Below are positions 34,810 to 43,742 of a DNA stretch of 64,000 nt, in pieces. The DNA is from Arthrobacter horti (GTDB lineage Bacteria > Actinomycetota > Actinomycetes > Actinomycetales > Micrococcaceae): the NCBI RefSeq assembly GCF_030731045.1, contig NZ_JAVALS010000006.1:1-64000 (forward strand), read 5' to 3'. Numbering within the stretch: position 1 is the first letter of the stretch; every line of letters starts with the position of its first letter. Below the pieces are notes generated by a model that worked only from the letters and a program-made list of their open reading frames with translations, did not search any database and was not told the DNA's origin. A program made the translations under genes and the position numbers.

Positions 34810-35883
34810 ATGCAGCGCAAGGCGACCGCACAGGATGTGGCGAAGCTCGCCGGAGTCTCCCGCAGCGCGGTGTCCCTGGTCCTCAACGGCCACGGCGACG
34901 GCAACATCGCCAGCGAGAGCCAGGAACGCATCCGGCGGGCCGCCAAGGAGCTGAGCTACAAGCCCAACGCGGTGGCGCTGAGCCTGCGGAACCAGCAGAC
35001 CCGGGTGATCGGCATCGTCTCGGACCGCGTGATCTCCGGGCCGGTGGACGGCAACATCATCGCGGGCGCGGACGCCGTGGCCCGCGAGAAGGGGTTCGTG
35101 ACCCTGGGCCTGGACACGGAGGAGGACGCCCAGCGGGATGCGAGTGCCGTGGAGACGCTTCTGGACCGTCACGTGGACGCCCTCATGTACGTCACGGTGG
35201 GTCTGCGCGAGCTGATGGTGCCCACGGGCATGGAGAAGGCCCCCGCCATCCTGGCGAATTGCTTCGACTCGCGCGGCCCCGGCCATCTGGGTAGCGTCCT
35301 CCCGGACGAGGTCTGGGGTGGCGCGGAGACCGTCCGGCACGTGCTCGGCGCGGGCCATCGGAGGATCGCGTTTCTGACCGGTCCTGTGGACCATCCCGCC
35401 GCACAGCGGCGTCTGGAAGGGCATCGCTTCGCCTTCGCCGCGGCCGGCCTGCCGTTCCCGGAGGACGCCGTCCATCCCGCGGGCTGGGACATCTCCGACG
35501 GTTTCGCGGCCGCGTCCGCCGTGCTGGCCGCGACTGCGGAGAACCGGCCGACCGTCCTGCTCTGCGCCAACGACCGCTGCGCCGTGGGCGCCGTGCTGGC
35601 CGCCCGCGCCCTGGGGCTGGATGTCCCCCGCGACGTGTCCGTGGTGGGCTATGACGACGAGGAACGGATCGCGGACTTCATGGTTCCGGCGCTGAGCACC
35701 ATGGCCCTGCCGCTGCGGGAGATCGGCGCGGCGGCCATGACCCGCCTGCTCGCGGCCGTGCCCGGCGCGCGGCGCAAGGCCACGGCCGGGCTGCAGCCGG
35801 ACCGAAGCGGCCTGGCCGGCGAGGAGCTCATCCGCGGCCGCTTCGTGGACCGGGGCTCGCTGGGCCCGGTTCCGCCGCTCTGA
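34810..35883 (+). CDS. LacI-family transcriptional regulator
   Basis: The 357-residue repressor has the LacI helix-turn-helix at its start (TAQDVAKLAGVSRSAVSLVL), the hinge ELSYKPNAVALSLR, and a sugar-binding-protein-like domain with VPRDVSVVGYDDEE near the end. It is convergent with the GH32/ABC sugar operon that begins 4.7 kb away, whose promoter carries a perfect LacI-type palindrome (40582-40597), so it is the most likely repressor of that operon. The ribosome site is AAGGA before the ATG. Confidence 0.92.
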   Translation: MQRKATAQDVAKLAGVSRSAVSLVLNGHGDGNIASESQERIRRAAKELSYKPNAVALSLRNQQTRVIGIVSDRVISGPVDGNIIAGADAVAREKGFVTLGLDTEEDAQRDASAVETLLDRHVDALMYVTVGLRELMVPTGMEKAPAILANCFDSRGPGHLGSVLPDEVWGGAETVRHVLGAGHRRIAFLTGPVDHPAAQRRLEGHRFAFAAAGLPFPEDAVHPAGWDISDGFAAASAVLAATAENRPTVLLCANDRCAVGAVLAARALGLDVPRDVSVVGYDDEERIADFMVPALSTMALPLREIGAAAMTRLLAAVPGARRKATAGLQPDRSGLAGEELIRGRFVDRGSLGPVPPL

Positions 35884-35887
35884 CCCT

Positions 35888-35952
35888 GCGTTGAGTGCTC
35901 ACTTGTGGTGGGTTCCGGAGCCGGTAAGTCGCCACGAGTGAGCACTCAACGC
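35888..35952. repeat. Palindromic intergenic element, group B copy 1
   Basis: Arms 35888-35910 and 35930-35952 (GCGTTGAGTGCTCACT... ) pair over 23 bp with two G-U pairs. The element fills the space between two convergent genes: it starts 4 bp after the LacI stop and ends 14 bp before the GH32 stop. GTTGAGTGCTCA and TTGTGGTGG recur in copy 2 at 52920-52980. Confidence 0.85.
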
Positions 35953-35966
35953 GGATGGCGGGTCGC

Positions 35967-37346
35967 TCAGGCTTCCGGCAGCGCCAGACGCCAGGCGCTG
36001 ATGAGCACTTCGCCGTCGGACTCGACACGCAATTCCTCGCCGTCCACCGGGTAGATGCGCAGCGTCGTGGCAACCTGCCCACTGCGGTAGACCTCCAGCA
36101 GGGAGGCGTCCACGAACACCCGCAGCTCCTCCCCCGCCCCGAGTTCCTCGCACAGCAGCTCCAGATCACCCAGGCGGACGGTCACCGTGGCCGTGGAACG
36201 CGCGACGACGGCGGCCTCGCCCTGCGCGGGCAGTGTCACCGCGCCGCCGCGCACCGTCAGCTCCTGCGCGCGGTACGCGTCCACGGCATCGAACGGCGCC
36301 ACCTCGAGCGCACCATCGACGAGCCGCAGCGAACGCGGGTGAGTCAGCACCCCCGCCCACCCGGCATTGTCGATCTCCGCCTGGCTGCGGCCCCTGCGGC
36401 CGTCACGGCCCGGTCCTTCGTTGGCCCAGCCGGAGAGCAGCACGCGGGGACTCCCGTCCGGGGCGTCCCCGAGCTGGGTGATCTGCGGGGCGTAGAAGTC
36501 CCGGCCCAGATCGGACGTCCCGGCCGAACCCGCGGTGAAGACCGGCAGACCGGTCTTCGGGTCCGCGGTCATCGTGCCCACCAGGTGCCCGACGCCCAGG
36601 GCGTGCTCGTGGTCATCGTCCTTCTGCCAGAGGGAGAACATGGCCAGCCAGGCCTCACCCCCGTCGGAGTCCGGGATCCGGACCAGCTGCGGGCACTCCC
36701 AGATCTCGGCCCGGTTCACGGCGTGGCCCGGACCCACGGGGTTGTCCGTGGTCAGCCAGATCCCCAGGTACTCCCAGGAGCGGACATCCTCCACCCGGTA
36801 AAGCAGCAGGGCCGCCCGGCCATCGGCCAGTCCGGCGCCCTGGACGGCGTAACGGACGCCCTGGAAACGGAACATGAACGGGTCCCGCACAGCTGTGACC
36901 TGCGGATCCTCCGGCATGGAGGCGGCCACGTGGCCGTCCTGCGTCCAGTCCACCAAGTCCGCGGAGCCGCGCGCGATGACCACCTGGGAGACGCCCCCGT
37001 CCGCCCGCACGCCCGAGTACGCGGCGGTGGGCACGCCGTCGTCGTCCGTCACCACACCGGTCCAGCAGCCGTAGTCGTCCGGCCCGCCGTCCTGCGGCTT
37101 GAGGGCCACCGGGTGCTCCTCCCAGTGCACCAGGTCCGCGCTGCTGACGTGGCCCCACTGGATGCGGTGGTGCCGGGCGGACTCCGGGTTGAACTGGAAG
37201 AACACGTGGTATCGACCGCCCAGGCGGCAGACACCGTTGGGGTCGTTGATCCACCCCTGGGCGGGGCGGGGGTGCAGACGGGGGAACGCCGGATCCGGGT
37301 GGGTGGCCGCGGTGTGGGCGAACGGGATGGCGACGGTCTGGGTCAC
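35967..37346 (-). CDS. Glycoside hydrolase family 32 (sucrose/fructan hydrolase)
   Basis: The 459-residue enzyme cleaves fructose from sucrose, sucrose-6-phosphate or fructo-oligosaccharides. The three GH32 acidic residues are visible: nucleophile Asp35 in WINDPNG, the RDP motif in AVRDPFMFR, and the acid/base Glu in EIWECPQLV. No signal peptide is present, so it acts in the cytosol on imported sugar. The GTG at 37346 follows AAAGGA; the frame is open further upstream only as a shadow of the permease gene. It is the last gene of the sugar ABC operon. Confidence 0.94.
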   Translation of the reverse strand: MTQTVAIPFAHTAATHPDPAFPRLHPRPAQGWINDPNGVCRLGGRYHVFFQFNPESARHHRIQWGHVSSADLVHWEEHPVALKPQDGGPDDYGCWTGVVTDDDGVPTAAYSGVRADGGVSQVVIARGSADLVDWTQDGHVAASMPEDPQVTAVRDPFMFRFQGVRYAVQGAGLADGRAALLLYRVEDVRSWEYLGIWLTTDNPVGPGHAVNRAEIWECPQLVRIPDSDGGEAWLAMFSLWQKDDDHEHALGVGHLVGTMTADPKTGLPVFTAGSAGTSDLGRDFYAPQITQLGDAPDGSPRVLLSGWANEGPGRDGRRGRSQAEIDNAGWAGVLTHPRSLRLVDGALEVAPFDAVDAYRAQELTVRGGAVTLPAQGEAAVVARSTATVTVRLGDLELLCEELGAGEELRVFVDASLLEVYRSGQVATTLRIYPVDGEELRVESDGEVLISAWRLALPEA

Positions 37347-37372
37347 AGAGGGTCCTTTCGAAGGCGGCACGG

Positions 37373-38257
37373 TCACTTGCCGAGGCCGGAGGTCAGGCCG
37401 GTGCGGAGCGTGCGCTGGCCGAAGATGAACACGATGAACGCGGGGATCATGGAGAGGATCACGCCGGCCAGGACCACGGAGATGCTGCCGGTGCCCATAT
37501 TGCCCTGGAGCGAGACCAGGCCCAGGGGCAGGGTGAAGTTCTGCTCCGAGATGGTCAGGATCAGCGGCCGGAAGAACTCGTTCCAGTGGTAGTTGAAGGC
37601 GAGGATGCCCACGATCGCCAGGCCGGGCATGGCCAGCGGCGCGTACACGGAGCGGAAGGTCCGCCACGGCGTGGCGCCGTCGATCGCGGCCGCCTCGGCC
37701 AGGTCCGGCGGGAGCCCCAGGAAGTACTGGCGCATCAGGAAGGTGCCGAACGCCGTGGGGAGAGCTGGAAGGATCAGGGCCAGCAGGGTGTCGGAGAGGC
37801 CCATGCCGCGGATGAGAAGGAACACCGGGACGATCGTGACCTGCAGCGGCACCATCATGGTGGCCAGGATGACGGAGAACAGGGCTTTCTTGCCCTTGAA
37901 CTCCAGCTGCGCGAAGGCGTAGCCGGCCAGGGCCGCGGTGCCCATCTGCCCCAGGGCCACGATGCCGGTGACGAGTGCGCTGTTGAGCACCAGGAGGGCC
38001 ATGTTGAGCTGCTGGAACACCTGGGCGTAGGAGGTGAAATCCGGGTGCAGGGGCAGGAAACTGGGCGGGAGGCTGAACGCCTCGCTCGGCAGGCGCAAGG
38101 AGGTGGACAGCGTCCACAGCACGGGGCCGATGACGAACACAGCGGTGATCACCAGGACGGTGATGCGTCCGGTCATGCCCCAGTCGATGCGACGACGACG
38201 CGCAGCAGGCCGGGTGCGCGGGCTCGCGGTCCTGCGCGGTTCGAGGGTGGTGGTCAT
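37373..38257 (-). CDS. Carbohydrate ABC transporter permease (MalG-type)
   Basis: The 294-residue protein has six spans, the first at about residues 25-45 (GRITVLVITAVFVIGPVLW), and the EAA loop AAAIDGATPWRTFRSVYAPL typical of the CUT1 sugar permeases. It pairs with the MalF-type permease encoded just upstream (8 bp gap). No ATPase gene belongs to this operon, so it presumably uses a shared MsiK-like ATPase encoded elsewhere. GAGG seven bases before the ATG at 38257 supports the start. Confidence 0.93.
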   Translation of the reverse strand: MTTTLEPRRTASPRTRPAARRRRIDWGMTGRITVLVITAVFVIGPVLWTLSTSLRLPSEAFSLPPSFLPLHPDFTSYAQVFQQLNMALLVLNSALVTGIVALGQMGTAALAGYAFAQLEFKGKKALFSVILATMMVPLQVTIVPVFLLIRGMGLSDTLLALILPALPTAFGTFLMRQYFLGLPPDLAEAAAIDGATPWRTFRSVYAPLAMPGLAIVGILAFNYHWNEFFRPLILTISEQNFTLPLGLVSLQGNMGTGSISVVLAGVILSMIPAFIVFIFGQRTLRTGLTSGLGK

Positions 38258-38265
38258 GGCGGGCC

Positions 38266-39141
38266 TCACTGGTAGAAGACGAAACGCTTGCTGAGGCGGA
38301 ACTGCAGCGCCGTGATCAGCATGATGATGATGGTCAGGATGACGCCCAGGGCCGCGCCCTGGCCGAATTCGAGCCGCTGGAACGCGGTCTCGAAGATCAC
38401 CATGACGGCCGAGCGGGTGGAATCGCCCGGGCCCCCTCCGGTGAGCACGTAGGGCTGGTCGAACACCTGCAGGGCGGAGATGATCGCCATGACGGAGGCC
38501 ACCAGCGTGGTGGGGCTGAGCAGCGGCAGGGTGATCTGGACGAGCTTGCGCCAGCCCGTGGCGCCATCCAGGGACGCGGCCTCATAGGTCTCCGTGGGGA
38601 TGGAGGCCAGGCCGCCCAGGAAGAGCAGGAAGGAGAACCCGAAGTTCTGCCAGACGTAGACCAGGATGATGACCACCGCGGATCCGGCAGGACTGGTCAG
38701 CCACGGCACGGCCGGGACGTTGATCAGGGACAGCAGCCAGTTGACCACGCCGAACTTCTCATTGAAGAGGTACTTCATGAAGACGGACACGGAGGCCGCG
38801 GACAGGACCAGCGGGAAGAAGAAGGCGCTGCGGAAGAAGCTGCGCAGCCAGTTCGGCAGTTTCTCCGTCAGGAGCACCGCCAGGCCGAGCGAGATGCCGA
38901 GCTGCAGGGCGACCGCCACGATCACGAACACGATGGTGTTCAGGAAGGACACCTGGACCGTGGAGTCCGTGGCCACGGTGGCGAAGTTGGCGAATCCCAC
39001 GAACTTGGGCGGCGTGATGATGTCCCATTGGAAGAAGGCCAGGACGATCGAGGCCACGATCGGGATGAGCGTGAAGAGGCCCATGCCGAGGGCGGTGGGG
39101 GCCAGGAAGACCCACGGAAGCCAGCGCTGGTGTTTCATCAT
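38266..39141 (-). CDS. Carbohydrate ABC transporter permease (MalF-type)
   Basis: The 291-residue protein has six spans and the EAA loop ASLDGATGWRKLVQITLPLL (around residues 190-210), marking the MalF/UgpA type. The N-terminus WLPWVFLAPTALGMGLFTLI is the usual first span of this group. It forms a heterodimer with the following MalG-type permease. The ATG at 39141 or the adjacent one at 39138 overlaps the end of the substrate-binding protein gene, consistent with coupled translation. Confidence 0.93.
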   Translation of the reverse strand: MMKHQRWLPWVFLAPTALGMGLFTLIPIVASIVLAFFQWDIITPPKFVGFANFATVATDSTVQVSFLNTIVFVIVAVALQLGISLGLAVLLTEKLPNWLRSFFRSAFFFPLVLSAASVSVFMKYLFNEKFGVVNWLLSLINVPAVPWLTSPAGSAVVIILVYVWQNFGFSFLLFLGGLASIPTETYEAASLDGATGWRKLVQITLPLLSPTTLVASVMAIISALQVFDQPYVLTGGGPGDSTRSAVMVIFETAFQRLEFGQGAALGVILTIIIMLITALQFRLSKRFVFYQ

Positions 39142-40553
39142 TTCCCTCCGAGCGCCTGTTCCAGGTCCCGCTGGAGGGACTGCAGGGCGGACTTGAGCTG
39201 GGCCTGGTCACCGGAGACGGCCAGGGAGACATTCTTGATCAGGGCGGTTTCCACGGCGGCCTGCTGCGGCGGGGCGGGGATGGGCCCGGTGCTGGGGAAC
39301 TTGTCCAGGGTGTCGTAGAAGACCTTCCAGTGCTTGGGCCCCTTGCCCGCGTAGAGCGCCTCGTTGACCATGGAGCGCCGGGTGGGCGTGGTGGTCGGCA
39401 GGGCGAACTGGGTCTCCATGGCCGGCTTGGACGCCGCCCACTTCACGAACTCCCAGGCGGCGTCCTTGTCTTTGGCGGTCTTCATGATCGCGTAGCCGGC
39501 GGTGCCGAACTGGTGGCGCTGCGTGCGCCACTTCGGGAAGAACGCGACGTCGTACTGGTCCTGCGTCATGCCCGCCTCGTGGAGGCCTTCCACCCAGTAG
39601 CCGCCCGCCGGCGTCGTGCCGATGCGTCCGGAGGCGAAGAGCCCCACCAGGGTGTTGCCGCCGCCTTCCTCTGGGCGCACGCCCAGTCCGTCTTTGACCA
39701 GGCCGCGCAGGAAGTCGAAGGACTCCTCCACGCGGGGGTCCAGGGCGTTGGGCGCCTCCCAGAGGGCACCGCCGGTGCGCATTTTGCTGCTGGGGTCGTT
39801 CTGGTAGAAGGAGTCCCAGAGCCAGCGGCCGCCGGGGGCCTTAGTCTCCTTCAGGACGCTGGTGTCGTTGATGTAGAGCCAGGGGACCACACCGCCGAAG
39901 AGCCGGTTGGTCCAGTAGTACGGGGTGAAGTCGCTGCCGTTGGCCTGCTTGAGCGAGCTCAGCATGGTCCGGAAGTCCAGGTGCGTCCAGTCGTCCGCGG
40001 GCATCTGGAGGCCGGCCTTGGCCAGGGCCGAGGTGTTGAAGTACATATTGGCGGCGTTCCAGTCCATGGGGAGCTGGTACAGGCTGCCCTTGTACATCAT
40101 GGCCTCCACCAGGCTGGGGTGGACGTCCTCGAAGTACTCCTTGAGTTCCGCGGCGTCCCGCTGGACGTAGGAGTCCAGCGGCTCGGCCAGGCGCTCGGCG
40201 AAGAGCTGGGTGCCCTCGGTGGCCACGTAGACCAGGTCCGGGGACTGCCCGGCGGCCACCATGGTCAGGAGCTTGACGAAGAAGTCCTTCCAGTCCACCG
40301 ACTGGATGGCCTGAACCTTGATCCTGATGTCCGGGTGCACCTTGTTGAAGTCGGCCACGAGCTTCTGCCGCGCGGAGGCGTCGGCCTTGGTGCCCTGGAT
40401 GACGATGCTGAGGCTGTTGTCCCCGCGGCCCGGGATGTCCGTGCCGGTGAGCCGCGGCCACGACGCCACCGTCGCACCCACCACTCCGGCTCCCAGGGCA
40501 CCGAGGGCAGCACGACGGGTGATCGCGAGCGCGTCTCCCTGAGTGAGTGCCAT
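39138..40553 (-). CDS. Sugar ABC transporter substrate-binding protein
   Basis: The 471-residue protein is an extracellular solute-binding protein family 1 member: SIVIQGTKADASARQKLVADFNKVHPDI early on, later PVGGYWVEGL-like and WAASKPAMETQFALP segments. The N-terminus LAITRRAALGALGAGVVGATV carries a twin-arginine, suggesting Tat export; no lipobox cysteine is visible. The ligand is probably sucrose or a fructo-oligosaccharide given the GH32 gene in the operon. The ATG at 40553 is preceded by GGAAAGG. It is the first gene of the operon. Confidence 0.92.
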   Translation of the reverse strand: MALTQGDALAITRRAALGALGAGVVGATVASWPRLTGTDIPGRGDNSLSIVIQGTKADASARQKLVADFNKVHPDIRIKVQAIQSVDWKDFFVKLLTMVAAGQSPDLVYVATEGTQLFAERLAEPLDSYVQRDAAELKEYFEDVHPSLVEAMMYKGSLYQLPMDWNAANMYFNTSALAKAGLQMPADDWTHLDFRTMLSSLKQANGSDFTPYYWTNRLFGGVVPWLYINDTSVLKETKAPGGRWLWDSFYQNDPSSKMRTGGALWEAPNALDPRVEESFDFLRGLVKDGLGVRPEEGGGNTLVGLFASGRIGTTPAGGYWVEGLHEAGMTQDQYDVAFFPKWRTQRHQFGTAGYAIMKTAKDKDAAWEFVKWAASKPAMETQFALPTTTPTRRSMVNEALYAGKGPKHWKVFYDTLDKFPSTGPIPAPPQQAAVETALIKNVSLAVSGDQAQLKSALQSLQRDLEQALGGK

Positions 40554-40581
40554 GAGCTGAACCTTTCCGGCGCGAACCGCG

Positions 40582-40628
40582 CCTAACACGTGTTAGGTAG
40601 CGTAGATTCAAGCTCCGGACTGTGTCAA
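40582..40628 (-). promoter_or_regulatory. Promoter and LacI-type operator of the sugar operon
   Basis: On the minus strand a consensus TTGACA (40623-40628) and TACGCT (40599-40604) are 18 bp apart. Directly downstream, at the expected transcript start, is CCTAACACGTGTTAGG (40582-40597), a perfect 16 bp palindrome with the central CG of LacI-family operators. A repressor bound there would block initiation. The LacI gene at 34810 is the likely partner. Confidence 0.85.
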
Positions 40629-40724
40629 GGATCACTTTCCGCCACCCGGCTGAGCTGGGCCGACAGCGCCGGACGCGCCGGTCCCGTCCCGGCCGCACCC
40701 AGCAACATATGCCAGGGTGGAAGC

Positions 40725-41636
40725 ATGGCACCACTGAGCACCAAGGAGAACAGCAGGGCCCTACGACGGCGGGGCGGCGCCTGGCGCCCGCTCGCACTGG
40801 CCTTCGGGGCCGCCCTGTCCTGCCTGGGGACGCTGTGGGTGTACCGCTACTTCGTGCGCACGCCGGAGGGGCAGACCTTCGACGCACTGGCGCTCGCCCA
40901 GGCCGCCGCGATGGGCGGCGGCCGCCTGGACAAGGCGACCTCCGCCGTCCTGGACCAGCTGCCCACCGTTTCCCTGGTGGTGGCGGCGATCATCGTGGGC
41001 CTGGTGGCGTTCGCCGGCAAGCGCTGGGCGCCGGCGCTCTGGGCCGTGGTGGCCGCCGTCGTCGCCAATCTGGCCACGCAGCTGCTGAAGAACTTCGTCT
41101 TCGACCGCCCCGACCTGGGCGTCGACTCGCCGCTGGGCAACTCGCTTCCGTCCGGGCACACGACCATCGCCGCGAGCGCCGCGGCGGCCGTGACCCTTGC
41201 CGTCGCGCCCCGCTGGCGGCCGCTCGCCGCCGTGCTGGGCGGCACCTTCGCCTTCGTCTCCGGGGCGTCCACGGTGGTGAATCTGTGGCACCGCCCGGCT
41301 GACGTGATCGCAGCGCTTCTGGTGGTGGGCTGCGCCTCGGCGCTGGCGGCCATCCCTGTGGTGATCCTGGACGGCCGGGGCTCCCGCGGTGTGCCGTCCG
41401 GCGCGGCGAAGGTGCTCTCCAGCCACACGGTGTGGGGTGTGGCCACCGGGGTGCTGACCGTCCTGGGGGCTGTGGCCGCCGTCGTGATCCCGCTGCTCCC
41501 CGCCGGCTCGCTGAGTGTGACGGGCAGTGCCGGCGTGGACACGCGGGCGTTCTGGTCCGGGGTGGCCCTCTGCGGGGCGACGGCCTACGGCCTGTCCTGG
41601 CTGGGGATCCAGCTGCTCAGCCGCCGCAAAGGCTGA
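40725..41636 (+). CDS. PAP2-family phosphatase, first of a tandem pair
   Basis: The 303-residue membrane protein has several spans and the three PAP2 (phosphatidic acid phosphatase type 2) motifs: KNFVFDRPDLG (K...RP), the central PSGHTT, and VVNLWHRPADV with the catalytic His. Substrate may be phosphatidic acid, undecaprenyl diphosphate or another lipid phosphate. An additional C-terminal pair of spans follows the catalytic core. The ATG at 40725 follows a GGTGGA. It is divergent from the sugar operon and 53 bp upstream of a close paralogue. Confidence 0.9.
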   Translation: MAPLSTKENSRALRRRGGAWRPLALAFGAALSCLGTLWVYRYFVRTPEGQTFDALALAQAAAMGGGRLDKATSAVLDQLPTVSLVVAAIIVGLVAFAGKRWAPALWAVVAAVVANLATQLLKNFVFDRPDLGVDSPLGNSLPSGHTTIAASAAAAVTLAVAPRWRPLAAVLGGTFAFVSGASTVVNLWHRPADVIAALLVVGCASALAAIPVVILDGRGSRGVPSGAAKVLSSHTVWGVATGVLTVLGAVAAVVIPLLPAGSLSVTGSAGVDTRAFWSGVALCGATAYGLSWLGIQLLSRRKG

Positions 41637-41689
41637 GCGGCGCACGACGACGGCGGGTGACGTTCAGTTTCCTGTGCCAGGCTGGGCAC

Positions 41690-42643
41690 ATGGCACCTTC
41701 CAGCAGCGCCGGGGCGCCCGGGACCACCCGGACGCGAGGGTCCGGGTGGCACAGATCCCGGTGGCGCGTGCTTGCGCTGGCCGCCGGAGCCGTGCTGTGC
41801 GTGCTCGGCGTCGCCCTGACGTATCTCTGCTTCGTGTGGACGGCCACGGGGCAGTCGCTGGACGCGTCCGCCTGGTCCGAGGCGGCGATGGTGCTGTCCA
41901 ATCTGCGGAGCCATCTGGTCCGCACGGCGCTGAGTTTCCTGCCGGTGGCGACCCTCGTCGCCGGGGTGGTGCTGATCACGGTGGTGGCGGTGGCCGGCAA
42001 GCGCTGGGTGCCGGCCGTGTGGGCAGTGGCGGCCGGGGTCGCGGCGAATGCGGCCACACAGGTGCTCAAGTCCGAGGTGTTCGTCCGGCCCGATCTGGGT
42101 GTGGCGTCGCCGCTGGGCAACTCGCTCCCGTCCGGGCACACGACGCTCGCCGCGAGCGCGGCGGCCGCCGTGACGCTGGCAGTCGCCCCGCGCTGGCGTC
42201 CATTCACGGCCATGGTGGGCGGGACGCTGGCGTTCTTATCGGGTTCCGCGACCGTGGTGAACCTCTGGCACCGGCCGGCCGATGTGGTCTCGGCGCTCTT
42301 GGTGGTGGGGGCCGCATCCTCGCTCGCAGCGATCCCGGTGGTCCTGCATGGCCGGAAGCGGCCGCGGCCGCCCGGCGGTTCCGCGCCCGCCGTCCTGCTC
42401 GACCGCACGCTCTGGAGCCGGGTCACCGGTGCGCTGGCACTGCTGGGTGCGGCGGCCGGCGTCGTGATCGTGCTGCTGCCCGCGGGCGTCCTGACCGCCA
42501 CGGTGATGCAGACCGTGGACACGCGCACGTTCTGGTCCGCGGTGGCGTTCCTGGGGTCCGTGTCCTACGGGATCACGTGGGCGGGGATCCGGCTGCTCAG
42601 CGGCGGGTCTGTCGAACAGGCGGCCGCGGATCGGCCCCGCTGA
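41690..42643 (+). CDS. PAP2-family phosphatase, second of a tandem pair
   Basis: The 317-residue protein aligns along its length with the preceding gene product. Shared stretches include SPLGNSLPSGHTT, AASAAAAVTLAVAPRWRP and TVVNLWHRPADV, and the pair clearly arose by tandem duplication. The PAP2 residues are kept: VFVRPDLG, PSGHTT and LWHRPAD; the lysine of the first motif is present as LKSEVFVRP. The region between catalytic motifs and the C-terminal spans has diverged more. Substrate unknown. Confidence 0.9.
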   Translation: MAPSSSAGAPGTTRTRGSGWHRSRWRVLALAAGAVLCVLGVALTYLCFVWTATGQSLDASAWSEAAMVLSNLRSHLVRTALSFLPVATLVAGVVLITVVAVAGKRWVPAVWAVAAGVAANAATQVLKSEVFVRPDLGVASPLGNSLPSGHTTLAASAAAAVTLAVAPRWRPFTAMVGGTLAFLSGSATVVNLWHRPADVVSALLVVGAASSLAAIPVVLHGRKRPRPPGGSAPAVLLDRTLWSRVTGALALLGAAAGVVIVLLPAGVLTATVMQTVDTRTFWSAVAFLGSVSYGITWAGIRLLSGGSVEQAAADRPR

Positions 42644-42656
42644 ACGACTGACCGGC

Positions 42657-43544
42657 TCAGCCCAGCAGGCCGCTGCGCCGCAGGGCCTTCTCGACCCGGC
42701 GAGCATCGTCGCCCTCCAGGACCTTCAGAGGGCTCGGGAGGACCGGACCGGTCGTGTGGCCCAGAATGCCGGCGGCCGTGGCGACCACCCGGAGGCTCCC
42801 GTAGCGGCGGAACAGCTCCCAGAGGGGTTCCAGCGCCATCGCGTGACCCGCGGCCGTGTCCCGGCCCGACAGCGCGGCGTCGGCAAGTGTCCTGGCCGTG
42901 GACGGGAACAGCCCGGCGAGCACGGAGAACCACAGATCGCAACCGGCCTCCAGGGCCTCCGCGGCGGCCCAGTCCCCGCTGATCCCCAGGGCCACGCCCT
43001 CCGGCAGGACGGTGCGCAACGCCGCCACCCGCTCGGCCGCGGTTCCGGCGGGCATGGGCGGGATCTTGACGGCGGCGACGCCCGGGAGGTGCGCGATGCG
43101 TCCGTGGAATTCGTCGCTGAAGGTGAAGCCGGTGGTGCCGGGGTTGTCGTAGACCACCACGGGGATCCGCGCGTGGGAGGTGACCTCGGTGTAGAGGCTC
43201 AGGACCTCCTGCTCGGTGAGGCGGTGGTAGGAGACGGGCGCGACGAGCAGTGCGGCCGCCCCGGCCTCCTGCGCGTCCTCGGCGTACCGCAGGGCGTCAC
43301 GGGTCCTGAGCGCGCCGATGCCCGCGATGACCGGGACCCCGTTCGCCGCAGCGACGGCGGCAGCGATGACTTCGCACCGTTCCCGCCGGTCCAGGTACGG
43401 GTACAGCCCCGTCGACCCCAGGATTCCCAGGGACTCGACGCCGGCGTCCGCGGCGTTGCGCACCAGGTTCACCAGCGTGTCCATGTCGACGGCGTCGCCG
43501 GCCATGGGCGTCAGGGGAAAGGCGCAGACTCCGGTGAACATCAA
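42657..43544 (-). CDS. DapA-family aldolase/lyase (dihydrodipicolinate synthase-like)
   Basis: The 295-residue protein has a DHDPS-type TIM barrel: GVCAFPLTPM at the start, GILGSTGLYPYLDRRER, VYDNPGTTGFTF, and the Schiff-base lysine in VAAVKIPPMP near residue 160. These enzymes act on pyruvate or related keto-acids; this one has an altered substrate loop (GSTGLY in place of the usual GTTGE), so it is more likely a catabolic or sialic-acid-like lyase than a lysine biosynthesis enzyme. GGAGG precedes the ATG. It may be controlled with the adjacent TetR gene. Confidence 0.85.
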   Translation of the reverse strand: MMFTGVCAFPLTPMAGDAVDMDTLVNLVRNAADAGVESLGILGSTGLYPYLDRRERCEVIAAAVAAANGVPVIAGIGALRTRDALRYAEDAQEAGAAALLVAPVSYHRLTEQEVLSLYTEVTSHARIPVVVYDNPGTTGFTFSDEFHGRIAHLPGVAAVKIPPMPAGTAAERVAALRTVLPEGVALGISGDWAAAEALEAGCDLWFSVLAGLFPSTARTLADAALSGRDTAAGHAMALEPLWELFRRYGSLRVVATAAGILGHTTGPVLPSPLKVLEGDDARRVEKALRRSGLLG

Positions 43545-43655
43545 ACCTCCAAGGGTGTGTGCCGGGAGAGTCCGGCAGTGCCCAGAGTGCCACGTTCACG
43601 TCCGGCCCGCCAGGCTGGTCCGAGCAATCACGCACGCCGGGGCCGGGCCCACATG

Positions 43656-43715
43656 ACCCACGCTTTCGCGGTTGACCCACCGAAATTTGCGGGGGTCAAC
43701 CACAAAAGCGTGGGT
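43656..43715. repeat. Palindromic intergenic element, group D
   Basis: ACCCACGCTTTCGCGGTTGACCC (arm 43656-43678, 23 bp) pairs with 43693-43715 with two G-U pairs, around a 14 bp loop containing CCGAAATTTGCGG. It lies 27 bp past the TetR stop codon and about 110 bp upstream of the DapA-like start, on the same strand for both genes. Confidence 0.8.
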
Positions 43716-43742
43716 TTCCCGAAGATCCGCGCCTGTGAAGGC

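Noticed and set aside
34723-35475. Longer MenC reading frame running to 35475
   Set aside because: The added part lies antisense to the LacI gene and has no MenC similarity; the conserved protein begins at 34722.
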